From the NCBI GenBank assembly GCA_009733715.1, contig WMKJ01000155.1, positions 1 to 22,933 on the forward strand: DNA of 22,933 nt, in the 5' to 3' direction. The notes beneath the pieces are model-generated. The model worked only from the letters and a program-made list of their open reading frames with translations, made no database searches and had not been told where the DNA came from. This stretch comes from Herpomyces periplanetae (lineage: Eukaryota; Ascomycota; Laboulbeniomycetes; Herpomycetales; Herpomycetaceae). The translations under genes were made by a program, and so were the position numbers. Shown piece by piece: positions 1 to 10,900 of the stretch. Numbering within the stretch: position 1 is the first letter of the stretch; each line of letters opens with the position of its first letter.

Positions 1-77
1 CCCCCCACCCCAGTCCCCCCTCCCCCCTCCGAATTTTCTCCCTTTCTCTTTTCTTCCCCCCCCCCCCCCCCCTCCCC
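1..77. repeat. C-run cluster with G-quadruplex potential on the - strand
   Basis: Several C runs (6, 4, 6 and 6 bases) separated by one to three bases open the window, and an uninterrupted run of 17 C follows at 56-72, then four more C after a single T. The complementary strand has well over four closely spaced G runs, which fits the usual G-quadruplex pattern; the shown strand could form an i-motif. It is not a telomeric repeat, since no CCCTAA-type unit is present. The homopolymer may also explain why assembled sequence starts here. Confidence 0.7.
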
Positions 78-1440
78 AAATAACGCGCGCCCGTCCCTCT
101 TCAACTCCACGATCATCGTCACCTCCTCCACCTATCTTCTTCCCTTCTTCCCCATCAATTAAATCCCTCCAATCTCTCCTCTTCATTCCTCATTCCAATC
201 CTTCTCTCTTCCCTTTCTCACACTCTCTTCTAAGCCTCTTTTCCTTTCTCATTCGCTTCCTTATCTTCCCTTCATCCTTACTTCCACCACTCTTCTTCCA
301 ATTTTCCTTCCTTCTACTCTACTTCCTCCTTTTCACATTCTATCCTACTGCATTTTGCCCAATCTCTAAGCCTCCTCACCTCTATCTTTATCAAACCTGA
401 CATCTTTCAACACTATTCCTCCTCAACTAATTCACTTCTTTCCCTAGCCCTTCGTTCTTCTGCCCGTCATTATACCCCTCCTACTGTCAATTCCTCCTCT
501 ACCTATCTTATACACCTCATCCGCCACCACCCCCATCATCACCAAACCCATTCCAACTTCTCCCCTAAACACTCTCCCTCCCTCTCGTCTCCTATCTTCC
601 TAATTCTCTCTTCTCTATCATCACCCTTAGACTTTCATCTCGTTCATATCTCACCCGACACATTGCTACCCCCCTCTCCCCTCCTTTTACCCACCGCTCC
701 CCTTTGCCATCACGTTCAAACCTATCATATTCGAAATTAATCTCTAAAACACCCTCATTATCTTTGCCATCTACAGCTTTAATATCCGCGGATTCTGTTA
801 ATCGTCTCGCTTTTTGCCCTTATGCTGCCCTTTTCCTCACTTTACCCATTCACCACCATCCTTCACCTTCAAATACTAATTTTCACCTGTCTCTTTATCT
901 TCAATCATCAGCACTCGTCACTCTAATATTACTCGTCTTCCCTTGTCCCTTCAATACTCTTCCCTTTACATGCTTAACTTAACCCACCCCAAAATTTACC
1001 CACTACTTCTTCACTCCCACGCTTCTCTTGTTTACTTAGTTCCCCAGCATACTCCCCTTCCCTCCCTCCCTTCTCTCCGTACACCTCAGACTACTTCGTT
1101 TCTTCCCGTCCTTCCTACTCACCATCTTCATCAGATCTCTTGCTTCAACATTTCCCGTTCACCGTGAACTTTCCCATACCGGCATTATTCAACTCATCAT
1201 ATTCGACAACTTCAATGCCTTCTTCGTAAGCTTCTTCCTACATTCAATCTCTCACCGCCTTAACCCGCTTCTACTCTCCATTAACTACACCCTCACCTTT
1301 TACTTCAAGCTTTCCTACCCTCTCTCTAACCTCTTTCTTCGCTCATCTTAGAATTTCTACTGCCTGGCTCACCTTCTGGCACGCTTTCACCACTTCTGAC
1401 CGCCATGCCGATCGTAACTCACCCTATAAGTGCGGCCAAC
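1..1440 (+). other. Long pyrimidine-rich leader/promoter region upstream of SMI1
   Basis: Nearly the whole stretch is C and T on the + strand, interrupted mainly by single A residues, with few G. I find no convincing protein: the open frames at 704-982 and 943-1167 are low-complexity Ser/Leu/Pro/Thr/His translations with no recognisable motif. Fungal promoters and 5' UTRs often carry CT-rich blocks on the coding strand just before the gene, and this fits the downstream + strand gene, but about 1.4 kb is long for such a block. A comparable block precedes YOP1 at about 17620-18241. Confidence 0.6.
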
Positions 1441-1485
1441 ATGTCCCCTTACCTCAGTTTAATCAACCCCAATTTTCCTCCGTAG
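1441..1485 (+). promoter_or_regulatory. Possible upstream ORF (14 codons) in the SMI1 leader
   Basis: An ATG at 1441 opens a short frame, MSPYLSLINPNFPP, that stops with TAG at 1483-1485, eleven bases before the SMI1 start at 1497 and in a different frame. If the transcript starts upstream of 1441, ribosomes would meet this ATG first, so it could damp SMI1 translation. The transcription start is unknown, so this is only a possibility. Confidence 0.3.
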
Positions 1486-1496
1486 CTACTACGTCC

Positions 1497-3356
1497 ATGA
1501 ATATTCGAACCGATCTCGATTCTCCCCACTCGTCATGCTCCAGTGATACTTCTCCCAACGCTCAACTCAATACTTTCTCGGACACAGCTTCAATGTCAAA
1601 CGGCTTTACGACTATAGACCTCTCCGAACCTACTACTACCCGCTCCAGTCACGCCTCTTCACCCGTCAACTCTGCACCCGTCGCCCAACCTTATCGTCCG
1701 GGTATCCGGTCAACCAACATGTCATCTTTCCCAAAGTCGCGTAATCACTCGTCTGCATTACACTCTAACCCTAATATTCCTATGCTTGACTTTTCCCGCG
1801 GTGAAGCCCCTTCCCCTCCTGTTTCTCATTCTTGGCGACGTATCGATCGATGGGTAGAGCGAAACTTTCTCGAGCTATACGATAATTTGTGCACTGGCTG
1901 CACTCACAATGATATTAATGAGCTTGAGCATCTTCTAGACTGTACTTTACCCTTGGATGTGCGGCAGTCTCTCATGGTACACGATGGACAAGAAAGGGGT
2001 GGGCGGCCTTGCGGATTATTATTCGGTTGCATGCTATTAGATTGTGAAGAAATTGTTGACGAATGGGCCGACTGGCACCGTGTTGGAACGGATATTCTTC
2101 AGTCAATCCAAGCTTCCACCCCACCAACTGCTCCCACCAAAACTTTCGCTGGTCCATCATCTTCTACGACACAACCCACTCTACCTCAGCATCAAAAATA
2201 TCAACAGTTTTTCCCAGCTTCTTCAAATACAACAAAGTCAAACCTGAATATGTCGCCCCATGCATCGAATGCCTGGCGTGCTGGACTCATATCACGACAA
2301 TCATCCCTACCTCCCAATGCCGTGCAACCTCTATTTTCTTCACCTTATTGGATTCCTCTAGCAAGAGACTGGGGAGGAAACTGTATTGCCGTGGACTTAA
2401 ACCCCGGTCCTACCGGACGCTACGGGCAAATCATTGTGTTTGGTCGTGATTTTGACACTAAAATTGTCGTCGCTAGATCTTGGGGCGCTTTTTTAGCATC
2501 TTTTGCCGATGATTTAGAATCGGGAAAGGCTGAAGTTGTCGGTGAAGATGATTACGGTCTATTTGGTCGTGGTGCAGTTGGATCTGTAGATGAAGCTTGT
2601 CATGGTTTATTGAGATTACGAGAATGTGGAGTATCATCTTCAAACTCTCCATCGTCGTCTACAGGATCAACTGGAACATTTTCTTCGGGATCTTCGGCTT
2701 GTTCATCATCGTCATCATCTGTGTCATCAACGTCGTTAGCAGCAACAGCCAAAGCTCCTCCAACTACAGGTCTGCCAGAGGATGCAACATTTCCTGAGAT
2801 CTTAAGATGGAGAGCTGAGCAGAGGTGGGGTCCGGTTCCACGATGGGACACAATTGCATCACCCAATAGTGTTATTGGTGGAGATGGATCAGTAATTAAT
2901 GGTGCTCGACTAAGTACAAACGGCTGTGGAGGAGGAGGGTTTGACGAATCCAGATCACAACCATTATCCCCGATAAACCATGATGTGTCGCCCGTTTACG
3001 TGAATAATACCCCAGGCGCCAGTGAAAGGTCTTTTCCCGAAAGGCGGAGTATTGTTTCTAAAGCCCTTCCGAAGACGGATACACTTGATAAACGGGGTAG
3101 TCGGAAAGGTTCTTTGTTAGCAATCACACCTGATATTAGTGCGAAGCAACGGCAAACAGTGGATGTTGAAGAAAAAGTAAATGGATGTGATGATGGGGAT
3201 AGTAAGGAAAAGGTTAAGCCAGATGTGATGGAGACGGTTGAATCCGGGGCAAAAGATGCCGCCACCCCCGCGAATAGTTGCGGTCACGATGAGAAAAGGC
3301 TTGAAGACATCAGTAATGATAATCGTTCGCGTAACATGAATAGTGTAATATATTAA
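1497..3356 (+). CDS. SMI1/KNR4: Knr4/Smi1 family protein (cell-wall integrity regulator)
   Basis: A 619-residue intronless frame. The family coordinates beta-glucan/cell-wall synthesis with the Slt2 MAP-kinase and calcineurin pathways and acts as a hub protein in the cytosol and at growth sites. The SUKH-type Knr4 core starts near residue 112 (SWRRIDRWVERNF) and continues through the ELEHLLDC segment, the IHDGQERGG-like motif (here VHDGQERGG), GCMLLDCEEIV (about 177-187), PLARDWGGN (Asp291-Asn295), IVFGRDFDTK and ARSWGAFLA. A low-complexity Ser/Thr/Gln/Pro insert at about 200-275 splits the core. Residues 1-110 are Ser/Pro/Thr-rich and probably disordered. A Ser-dominated run lies at about 380-415 and is followed by EILRWRAEQRWG, which resembles a conserved motif of filamentous-fungal homologues. 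The last 180 residues are polar and disordered-looking. The start is the first in-frame ATG after the CT-rich leader; no better N-terminus was seen. The family call is firm; the pathway role is by homology. Confidence 0.93.
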   Translation: MNIRTDLDSPHSSCSSDTSPNAQLNTFSDTASMSNGFTTIDLSEPTTTRSSHASSPVNSAPVAQPYRPGIRSTNMSSFPKSRNHSSALHSNPNIPMLDFSRGEAPSPPVSHSWRRIDRWVERNFLELYDNLCTGCTHNDINELEHLLDCTLPLDVRQSLMVHDGQERGGRPCGLLFGCMLLDCEEIVDEWADWHRVGTDILQSIQASTPPTAPTKTFAGPSSSTTQPTLPQHQKYQQFFPASSNTTKSNLNMSPHASNAWRAGLISRQSSLPPNAVQPLFSSPYWIPLARDWGGNCIAVDLNPGPTGRYGQIIVFGRDFDTKIVVARSWGAFLASFADDLESGKAEVVGEDDYGLFGRGAVGSVDEACHGLLRLRECGVSSSNSPSSSTGSTGTFSSGSSACSSSSSSVSSTSLAATAKAPPTTGLPEDATFPEILRWRAEQRWGPVPRWDTIASPNSVIGGDGSVINGARLSTNGCGGGGFDESRSQPLSPINHDVSPVYVNNTPGASERSFPERRSIVSKALPKTDTLDKRGSRKGSLLAITPDISAKQRQTVDVEEKVNGCDDGDSKEKVKPDVMETVESGAKDAATPANSCGHDEKRLEDISNDNRSRNMNSVIY

Positions 3357-4215
3357 ACTTGATGAGTGAGTGAGAGTGTATCCGTACTGACAATTGAATG
3401 ACAGGAGGATGGGAAGTTAGTACGGACGCTTTGAGTTGGGTCCTTGGTGTGATTAACGCGGGACAGTACAGTGGGCACAGCAGAATTGTAGAATAGTTTA
3501 GCTTGCAGATAGTTATCATGGTTTTGAGTAATTTGGATAAGTTGAAAGTTTGGAACGACGAAGGCGTTCGCACACGAGTACATACATGTTGGCAGAATTT
3601 TGAATCGAACTTAGCAATCGGGATACTGGCAGCTGGAGGATTTGGCACGGATATATAGCTTGGTTTACGCGTGCGTATGTGCAAGTTATCATGTAGGAGT
3701 CAGTAACGAAGGGTCTGGGGGTCTAGCTGAGCCAGACTGACCAGGGTGCAAGAGTACAGGCAAGAATCAATACGCGCTAAACTACGTAAGGGTAAGCTGC
3801 TGCGATGAGCAGCATGCTGGCAGGACACGACCTTTTACACGCATGAAAAAGTGTGTATGCTGATGCAACAGAGTCGAGGCAATCGCTGTAGACAAGATGC
3901 ACGCACATGAGATGTTGGAGGGAGGCGAAACAGTCATCAACCGCACGTTTTGCGTAGTGTATACAATGCAATACGACGTTCTAGTTGTGCACGCAGCACG
4001 TTCTCAAATATAATTAACTTTCATCCGGTGTGCACATCGTATGCCGTGAGTATGTAGACTACCACCTTACAAGTATACCCAAAACTTAGGATTGGAGATA
4101 TGGGCATGCCCGAGAAGCGCACTGTTGCTGTAACGGCCGACAGATGCCCGGGCACGGAACCATCATGCCAACTTCAATTAACTAGCGGGCACACTTAACT
4201 TTGTGAAGGTGTGGG

Positions 4216-4253
4216 GGCAAGGCAAGGCAAGGCAAGGGAGGGAAGGGGAGGAC
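4216..4253. repeat. (GGCAA)n short tandem repeat running into a purine tract
   Basis: Four consecutive copies of a GGCAA-type pentamer lead into a G/A-rich tail. It is a simple-sequence repeat with no sign of coding use. Confidence 0.7.
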
Positions 4254-4510
4254 AGATAAAAATTCCGCAGTGAAATGTTTGATTGATTGTAGCCAGCGGA
4301 TAATTAGTATGAGCCAGTTGCTGCAGGCGCTTAGGCCAATCATGCGTGTGTTGGCAAAGTGGAGAATTAGGATCCTGCGAAACAGGACGACGACAGTTGG
4401 GCAGGTGGTGCGTGCGCGCACGCGAGCGTTGGCGAGCATTTAGATGACGGGGAAGCGGAAATTGTAATTTTATGCATGCGGGTGGACGGAAGTGTAGAAG
4501 TATAAATCGT

Positions 4511-4660
4511 CATACGTACGTGCATGCGTGCGTGCGTGCGTGCGTGCGTATGTGTGTGCGTACATGCATGCATGCATGCATAAATATATGCAAGTATGCC
4601 GAAATGTATACGCATACGCATACGCATACGTACACGGACGCGTATGCGTGCGTGTGCACG
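4511..4660. repeat. Alternating pyrimidine/purine tract (TGCG, CATG, CATACG repeats)
   Basis: Positions 4511-4582 alternate pyrimidine and purine without a break for 72 bases, made of TGCG units followed by CATG units. Further alternating blocks lie at 4604-4636 (CATACG-type units) and 4638-4660. CG/CA/TG-rich alternation of this length is the classic Z-DNA-forming pattern, and the CATG part is also self-complementary, so cruciform extrusion is possible. The peptides readable in this segment on both strands are artefacts of the repeat. Confidence 0.85.
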
Positions 4661-5475
4661 AGTGAGACAGGCTGGATCCTGTAAATCAACCACCCAGCAC
4701 ACGCCAGCTCTTCTCGCGTTATAAATGGATATTTATCCGTTATATCAAGGTTTACCAGTCTTTAACAAAAAATTCGACAAACGGTTTGGGCTAACAGAAG
4801 TTAGCGTAAATGGATAGTGACAAGCTTATAGATACGAGAACATGGTCGTATGGTGACGATATCGATGTGTACCGTGCCAACGGTAAAAAGGTTTAACGCG
4901 GCACACACCATACACAATTTCATCGCGTACACTTGACTAAACTTAAAGCTATACAGGTTCGTAAATATGCTTCCCCCAAGTGTCCAAGTGCACACGCACA
5001 TTTTAATTTGGACAGCTAATAATAGTGTCCATGTTGTGGATGGATGCCCAAATAGGTCGACCAAGTGGAGTTGAATTGATCATCACTAAACACTTAATTT
5101 GCGCGTTGTGCTAGTGTAGGGTTGCTAATAAATAATGTCATCGACAGCCCACTTAGCGTGTGATTGACGTAATTAGTGTCATCCAGTGTATAACTTTGGG
5201 CCAATGTTGAGCAAGGTGTAGTTAAGTTAAGGTGAAAGTACGCCATTATTAGCAATATTTCGACGTGGCGGCCGTGGGATGAGCTGGGGCTGGAACAGAT
5301 CTTGAAGCGGGAATGGGGATGGGAATAAGGTGATGTATACGACGAGGTAGCTTGCTCAGTATATCTGTTGATACGTCTGGCACTTGTCCGACGAAGCCAC
5401 GTTTAAGCTATACAATTAGCACTCTTATCGCAAGCGTAGTTATACGGTTCATGCTTAAGCTTGACTCGTGTTATT

Positions 5476-5594
5476 TTGTTTTGTTTCGTTTCGTTTAGAT
5501 ATATTTTTCTCCTTCCTTTAGCTCTTCTTCGCTATCTCGGTTCTTGATATGTATTGCTTTGCGTGTAAGTGTGGGTGTGTGGGTGTGTGGGTGG
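5476..5594. repeat. GTTTT-type and GTGTGGGT-type simple repeats
   Basis: A short run of TTTTG/TTTCG pentamers near 5476-5500 is followed, about 65 bases on, by a GTGTGGG repeat (about 5567-5593). Both are low-complexity tracts in the non-coding spacer. Confidence 0.55.
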
Positions 5595-6763
5595 CTCCAG
5601 TTAACTCATACGCACCAGGTATGCATTAAAAATGGAGTCGAGTTTAAGTTGGTCTGACTTTGCCCATGAGAAAACATAATGAAATTACCTTTCGCCTTTA
5701 CGTATGCGCGTAAATTAGAAGACAAAGTTTGCTTATGATGTCACAGTTAGTGTAATTCTGACGAGCGTTAACAAGCTTTTGAAGGAGTTAACGTCAACAT
5801 AATGAGCGAGGCTAACAAGTGTAATTGTAGCGATGGCGACAACAGCGACAACGAGTGAAAACAGGGGGCTAGGATTTGGATGTGGATATGGGTATGGGTT
5901 ATAGAATCAGAAGAATAGGATAGAATATGTTTCTGGTTTTAGCTTAGATTTAGACTCATGCTTTGGTTAGGGATAGGACAAAAATGCTTTAGTTATGAAC
6001 TGGTAAATCGGGTGGGTGATTGCGTGTAGAGGCTGGAAAGTGTATATAATAAGAAATGTTTGATCAAAAGAGTTTACGAGTACTCTAAACTTGAATGATA
6101 AGAAAAGGGTAGCATGGCTATAGTGAAACGAAGCGAACAAGTCAAGCGTAGATACCGAGAATTATGTATTATCATCCTTTCACTATTACTAGTTCAACAA
6201 CGTTTCTAACTGCCAATCAACCCGGAAAAATTAGTGTGGATCACATAATTGAACGCATAGAAGCAACCGAATTATTCGTTAGCACCCAGGGTAATAGGAG
6301 CAAGATCGTTACATGCATTGAATCATACCGGTCAACATGAGCGATCCATTAGCACCCATCCCCCTCGAAGTATCATGCACACAAATGGGTAATTTTGATC
6401 TTATATCAACCTCCCAATTCGTCTTTCCTTGCCTCGCCCCGCTTTGTCTGACCACATCAAGCCTGGGCTAAACCGTAAAGCCTTCCTACAAATTCCCATT
6501 TTACCCTCAAAATTTGCCAACTTCTCGCGCACTTCTCTTGCTCTTCAGCCCTACGGCTCTTGCTACTTACCTAATTAGGAAACCATCCCAACTTGTCTCG
6601 TCGATCGTCCCGAGTCCAGATGTATGATGAGTCATCTGGCACGTGCTGGGCAAGACTTGCCGTTGAGAGAGGACGAAAAGCCGTTGGATGTGATGTGAGT
6701 CGTCTCGTCTGAAGATACTCTCCAGTCTCGTCTGGACAAATATTCCTGTGATGTAATGTACTG

Positions 6764-6825
6764 CGCTGCGATACGATGCGATACGGTACAATACAACATC
6801 TTACAATACGATGCGTTGCGCTCCA
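6764..6825. repeat. Degenerate GCGATAC/GATGC repeat
   Basis: Five- to seven-base units of the type GCGATAC, GATGC and ACAATAC recur imperfectly, and ATACGATGCG appears twice. It has the look of a decayed minisatellite. No coding or RNA feature is recognised here. Confidence 0.5.
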
Positions 6826-7516
6826 TTGCCCTGCAAGCCGATTCCATTAAATGTACCGCTCCGCTCTGCACTACCACACTACGTAGACTTTAATTCCTGC
6901 CGTTTCTTTAGCGTATGCGCGTGCTACATCATCCCGTTCCGTTTCATTGCCGCTAACGGTAATTTTCGTCAAGCCCAATATCAAGCATAAAAGATTTCCT
7001 TTTACTAAAGCCATTCCAATATCCAACGTCCGAAAATCTAATCATTCCGAATCTATTCTATCAATTCCTTTAAAACCAGTCTTTCAATACACCTCCCGAA
7101 GGATGATATGCGATAGTCTCCATGTGGAGGAGTAATAGTCAAAATTCGTGGATTTAGTTTGCAATATCCCTTTATATATTTAAAAAAATCTTTAATGATA
7201 AGTATGCGTGTGTGATTTGCTGTTAAAAAATTGGCGGAATTTCGTGATACAAATAGAAGAGTTAACGCTTATCAATTTTACGGAATGCCCCGCATGAAGG
7301 AGACGGTTTATCCTCGTATTCTTAAAACCGGTAGTTCGTTTGTTAGTTAGGTTTACACGGCTAACAACGAACAAGATTTCAGGCAGTAGTTTGACGTAGT
7401 TAGAGGTTAAATGTGCCGAGGTATCAATATCAATAGTAAATTTCGTAGGGAGCGGAGCTGTTGTGCGGGGGATTTTGGATTGAAAATTACGTTGACGTTA
7501 GATTGTAAAAGCCTAT

Positions 7517-7600
7517 ACACACACACATACTCACATACTCACACCCCAACCTACCCACCCACATACTGGCACACACACACACTCACACACACACACGGGT
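7517..7600. repeat. CA-rich microsatellite (CA, CTCACA, CCCA units)
   Basis: Stretches of CA dinucleotide are interspersed with ACTCAC and CCACCC variants, about 300 bases upstream of the ENA start codon. It is a typical imperfect CA microsatellite on the + strand and may lie in the ENA promoter or 5' UTR. Confidence 0.75.
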
Positions 7601-7705
7601 ATGCGGGGGGAGTATAATTCGATGAGGAGACAATTATAAACAAGCTGATACCCCTCAAGGATTTGAGAGGAGTAACCACACGAGTGAGGCGAATTCGAGC
7701 ATAGC

Positions 7706-7732
7706 TGGGCCGAGCTGAGCTGAGCAGAGCAA
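7706..7732. repeat. (GAGCT)n / (GAGCA)n short repeat in the ENA promoter region
   Basis: Pentamers GAGCT and GAGCA recur about five times some 170-200 bases upstream of the ENA start. No known factor site is claimed. Confidence 0.45.
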
Positions 7733-7901
7733 AATTGAAACGCTGCTTCGCATCTATTCGTGGTTGCTAACGGCTTCTAAATATACATACATCACATACC
7801 TTTTCATTACTACTACTTGTTCATCACGAAAGTTTAAAGAGTGAAGTGAGCCAGCAAGTGAGTGCGAGTACGACTGGGTTTACACGGCAAAAATCGAAAT
7901 T

Positions 7902-10900
7902 ATGAAAGCGGCAAAATCCAAGCAAGAACAACAACGACTACTTGGTCAACATGTGTCTGGACAGTCCAACGGCCAAACCCCACTGTCTCTACCCGCTCAC
8001 AGTCTAACGTACACTCAAGTCGCTAACCAGTTAAAGGGAAATATTCGTGATGGACTCACTCGTGCTGAGGCCGAACAACGACTCGCTTTGTACGGCAGTA
8101 ATGAGCTTGCTAGCGCGGGCTCAGTACAGCCCGCGAAGATCATGGTTCGTCAAGTCGCTAATGCCATGACCATAGTATTGATACTATCCATGGTCGTATC
8201 ATTTGCCATCCGATCTTACATCGAAGCGGTCGTGATCGGTGCTGTCATCTTATTAAACATCGTGATTGGCTTTATCCAAGAATATAAAGCCGCGAAAACC
8301 ATGGATTCATTACGATCTTTATCCAGCCCTACTGCGTTAACTGTACGCAACGGTGCTGCTTCAACTATTGCCACTGTTACTGTTGTCCCTGGCGATTTAA
8401 TCGAACTTAAAACCGGTGACACTATTCCCGCCGATATTCGTTTAATTCAAGCTGTTAATTTCGAAACTGATGAAGCATTGTTAACCGGTGAAAGTTTACC
8501 CGTCCGAAAAGATGCCGAAGTCGTCCTGGATACGGATCTAGGCCCTGGTGATCGAATTAACGTTGCCTATTCATCATCAACTGTTACCAAAGGCAGAGCA
8601 ATTGGTATTGTCTTTGCTACTGGAATGTTCACCGAAATTGGTTCAATAGCCTCAGCTTTAAATAAAAAACCTAGCAAAAGACGGCCCGTTAAAAAACGTC
8701 CCGATGGAACTGCTCCCGCTCATCGCTACGTACAGGCTTATGCCTTAACATTTTCTGATGCTCTAGGTCGCTTCTTGGGTGTTAACGTTGGTACTCCATT
8801 GCAAATGAAACTAAGTCGACTCGCTATTCTCTTATTCGGCCTTGCTTTATTATGTGCTCTAATTGTCATGGCTGCCAACAAATTCGTTAATCGACGTGAA
8901 GTTATCATATATGCTGTTGCGACCGGTGTTAGCATGTTACCCGCTAGTTTGGTCGTGTTGTTGACCATTACCATGGCAGCTGGAACTAAGTGTATGGTAG
9001 CAAGAAATGTTATCGTTAGAAATCTACGTTCATTGGAAGCTTTGGGTGCTGTCACCGACATTTGTTCGGATAAAACGGGAACTTTAACTCAGGGAAAAAT
9101 GGTGGCGAAAAAAGTTTGGATCCCCGGAAGTGGAACTTACTCTGTAGGAACGACAAATGAACCTTTCAATCCTACCGACGGGGAATTATCTTTCAATGAC
9201 AAATCCCCTGACAATATTCACTTTACCGGTTTAGACGAAAAAAGTGATGGTGCGATTAAGGGATCAAAGGATCAATTATTAAAAGACAATCTACCCTTGG
9301 AAGCTTTTCTAAATGTAGCGTCACTGGCTAATTTGTCACACGTTCACAAGAATGAACAAGGAAATTGGGTAGCTCGAGGTGATCCTACGGAAATTGCTAT
9401 GTTGGTTTTTGCTTCTAGATTTGGTTTGAATCGTGCCGATTTACTATGTGATGATGCGGCCGACAATCCGGATGGTGATGATCAAGTTAAGCCAACACGA
9501 AACTCTCAAGGTAACGGTTGTGATACAACCTACAACCCGTTGGTAAAACGTGACTGGAGGGTTATCGCCGAGTTTCCCTTTGATTCCTCGATTAAGAAAA
9601 TGTCCGTTCTATGTGAAGTAGTTTCAACGGGTAAACGTTACCTGTTCAGTAAAGGTGCTGTTGAACGTATTATTGAGGCAAGCGTTGAAATAGTTTGCGG
9701 AACAGCACCTGGTCGACGCTCATCAAACGGAGGTAACATCTCAGCGGCCTCGGATAACCGTAATGTTGATGAATTTACCCATATGAAGACCGAACGAATC
9801 ACTCAAGAGCACCGTTCGGAAATCCTTCGAAACATGGACGCTCTCAGCAACCTTGGGCTACGTGTACTCGCTTTAGCCTATAGACGATGGGGTGATACCG
9901 ATGGTGATGCTGGTTGCGATGTGGAGGAAAAAATTGCCCAAAATATCGCTGATACAGATCGAAGTGATGTTGAACGAGACTTAACTTTTCTAGGTCTTAT
10001 AGCTATTTATGATCCCCCAAGATCTGAATCAGCCCCCAGCGTTGCTCAGTGTCATCGTGCGGGTATATCAGTTCACATGTTAACGGGCGATCATCCAGGC
10101 ACGGCCGTTGCTATTGCAAAAGACGTCGGAATTTTACCCGCTTATCTCAATAAATTAGATCGTCGTATACGTGAATACTTGATCATGACGGCTGCACAAT
10201 TTGATAAGTTGAGCGATGAAGAGATTGATCAACTTCCTTCCCTTCCATTAGTTGTTGCCCGCTGTGCTCCGAGTACCAAAGTTAGAATCATCGAAGCATT
10301 GCATCGTCGCAAGAAATTTTGTGCTATGACGGGTGACGGAGTTAACGATTCTCCTTCCCTTAAACGATCTGATGTTGGTATCGCAATGGGTATGACGGGC
10401 AGTGATGTGGCGAAAGATGCATCAGATATCGTTCTAACCGATGATAATTTTGCATCTATCACCAATGCTGTTGAAGAAGGGCGTAGAATGTTCGATAATA
10501 TTAAACGATTTGTCTTGCATCTTCTCGCCGAAAATATTGCTCAGGCCTGTGTCTTAATCGTTGGTCTAGCATTCAAAGATTCTCGTGGTTTCTCTGTTTT
10601 CCCCATATCACCAGTTGAAGCTTTGTGGATTATCATGGTGACGTCGGGTATGCCTGATATGGGACTTGGTTTCGAGCATGCCGTCCCTGAAATCATGTCT
10701 CGTCCACCCCATGACCTTCGCCGGGGAATTTTTACAATCGAGGTTATGATCGATATGCTAATCTATGGCCTGTGGATTTCTGCCCTGTGTTTAGGATCGT
10801 TTGTCATTGTCGCCTATGGTTTCGGTAATGGTGATCTTGGTTATGATTGCAATACTAACTATCGTGATCCTGCTACACGGGTAGCTGTGTGTGATTTGGC

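Larger units (their letters stand above)
3357..7901. other. Gene-poor 4.5-kb spacer between SMI1 and the ENA ATPase
   Basis: I see no supportable gene on either strand. The open frames here are short (at most about 124 codons), mostly antisense or within simple repeats, and lack recognisable motifs or plausible splice chains. The stretch holds several microsatellite-like tracts, listed separately, and presumably the SMI1 3' end and the ENA promoter. A fast-evolving or non-coding RNA gene cannot be excluded. Confidence 0.55.

Noticed and set aside
1-77. Telomere at the left end
   Set aside because: C runs lack any TTAGGG/CCCTAA-type periodic unit.
704-1167. Two overlapping short open frames in the CT-rich leader
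   Set aside because: Low-complexity Ser/Leu/Pro/Thr translation caused by pyrimidine richness; no motif, no splice partners.
4367-4702. Open frames on both strands with Arg/Met/His and Cys/Val/His repeats
   Set aside because: They are translations of the alternating pyrimidine/purine tract and appear on both strands at once.
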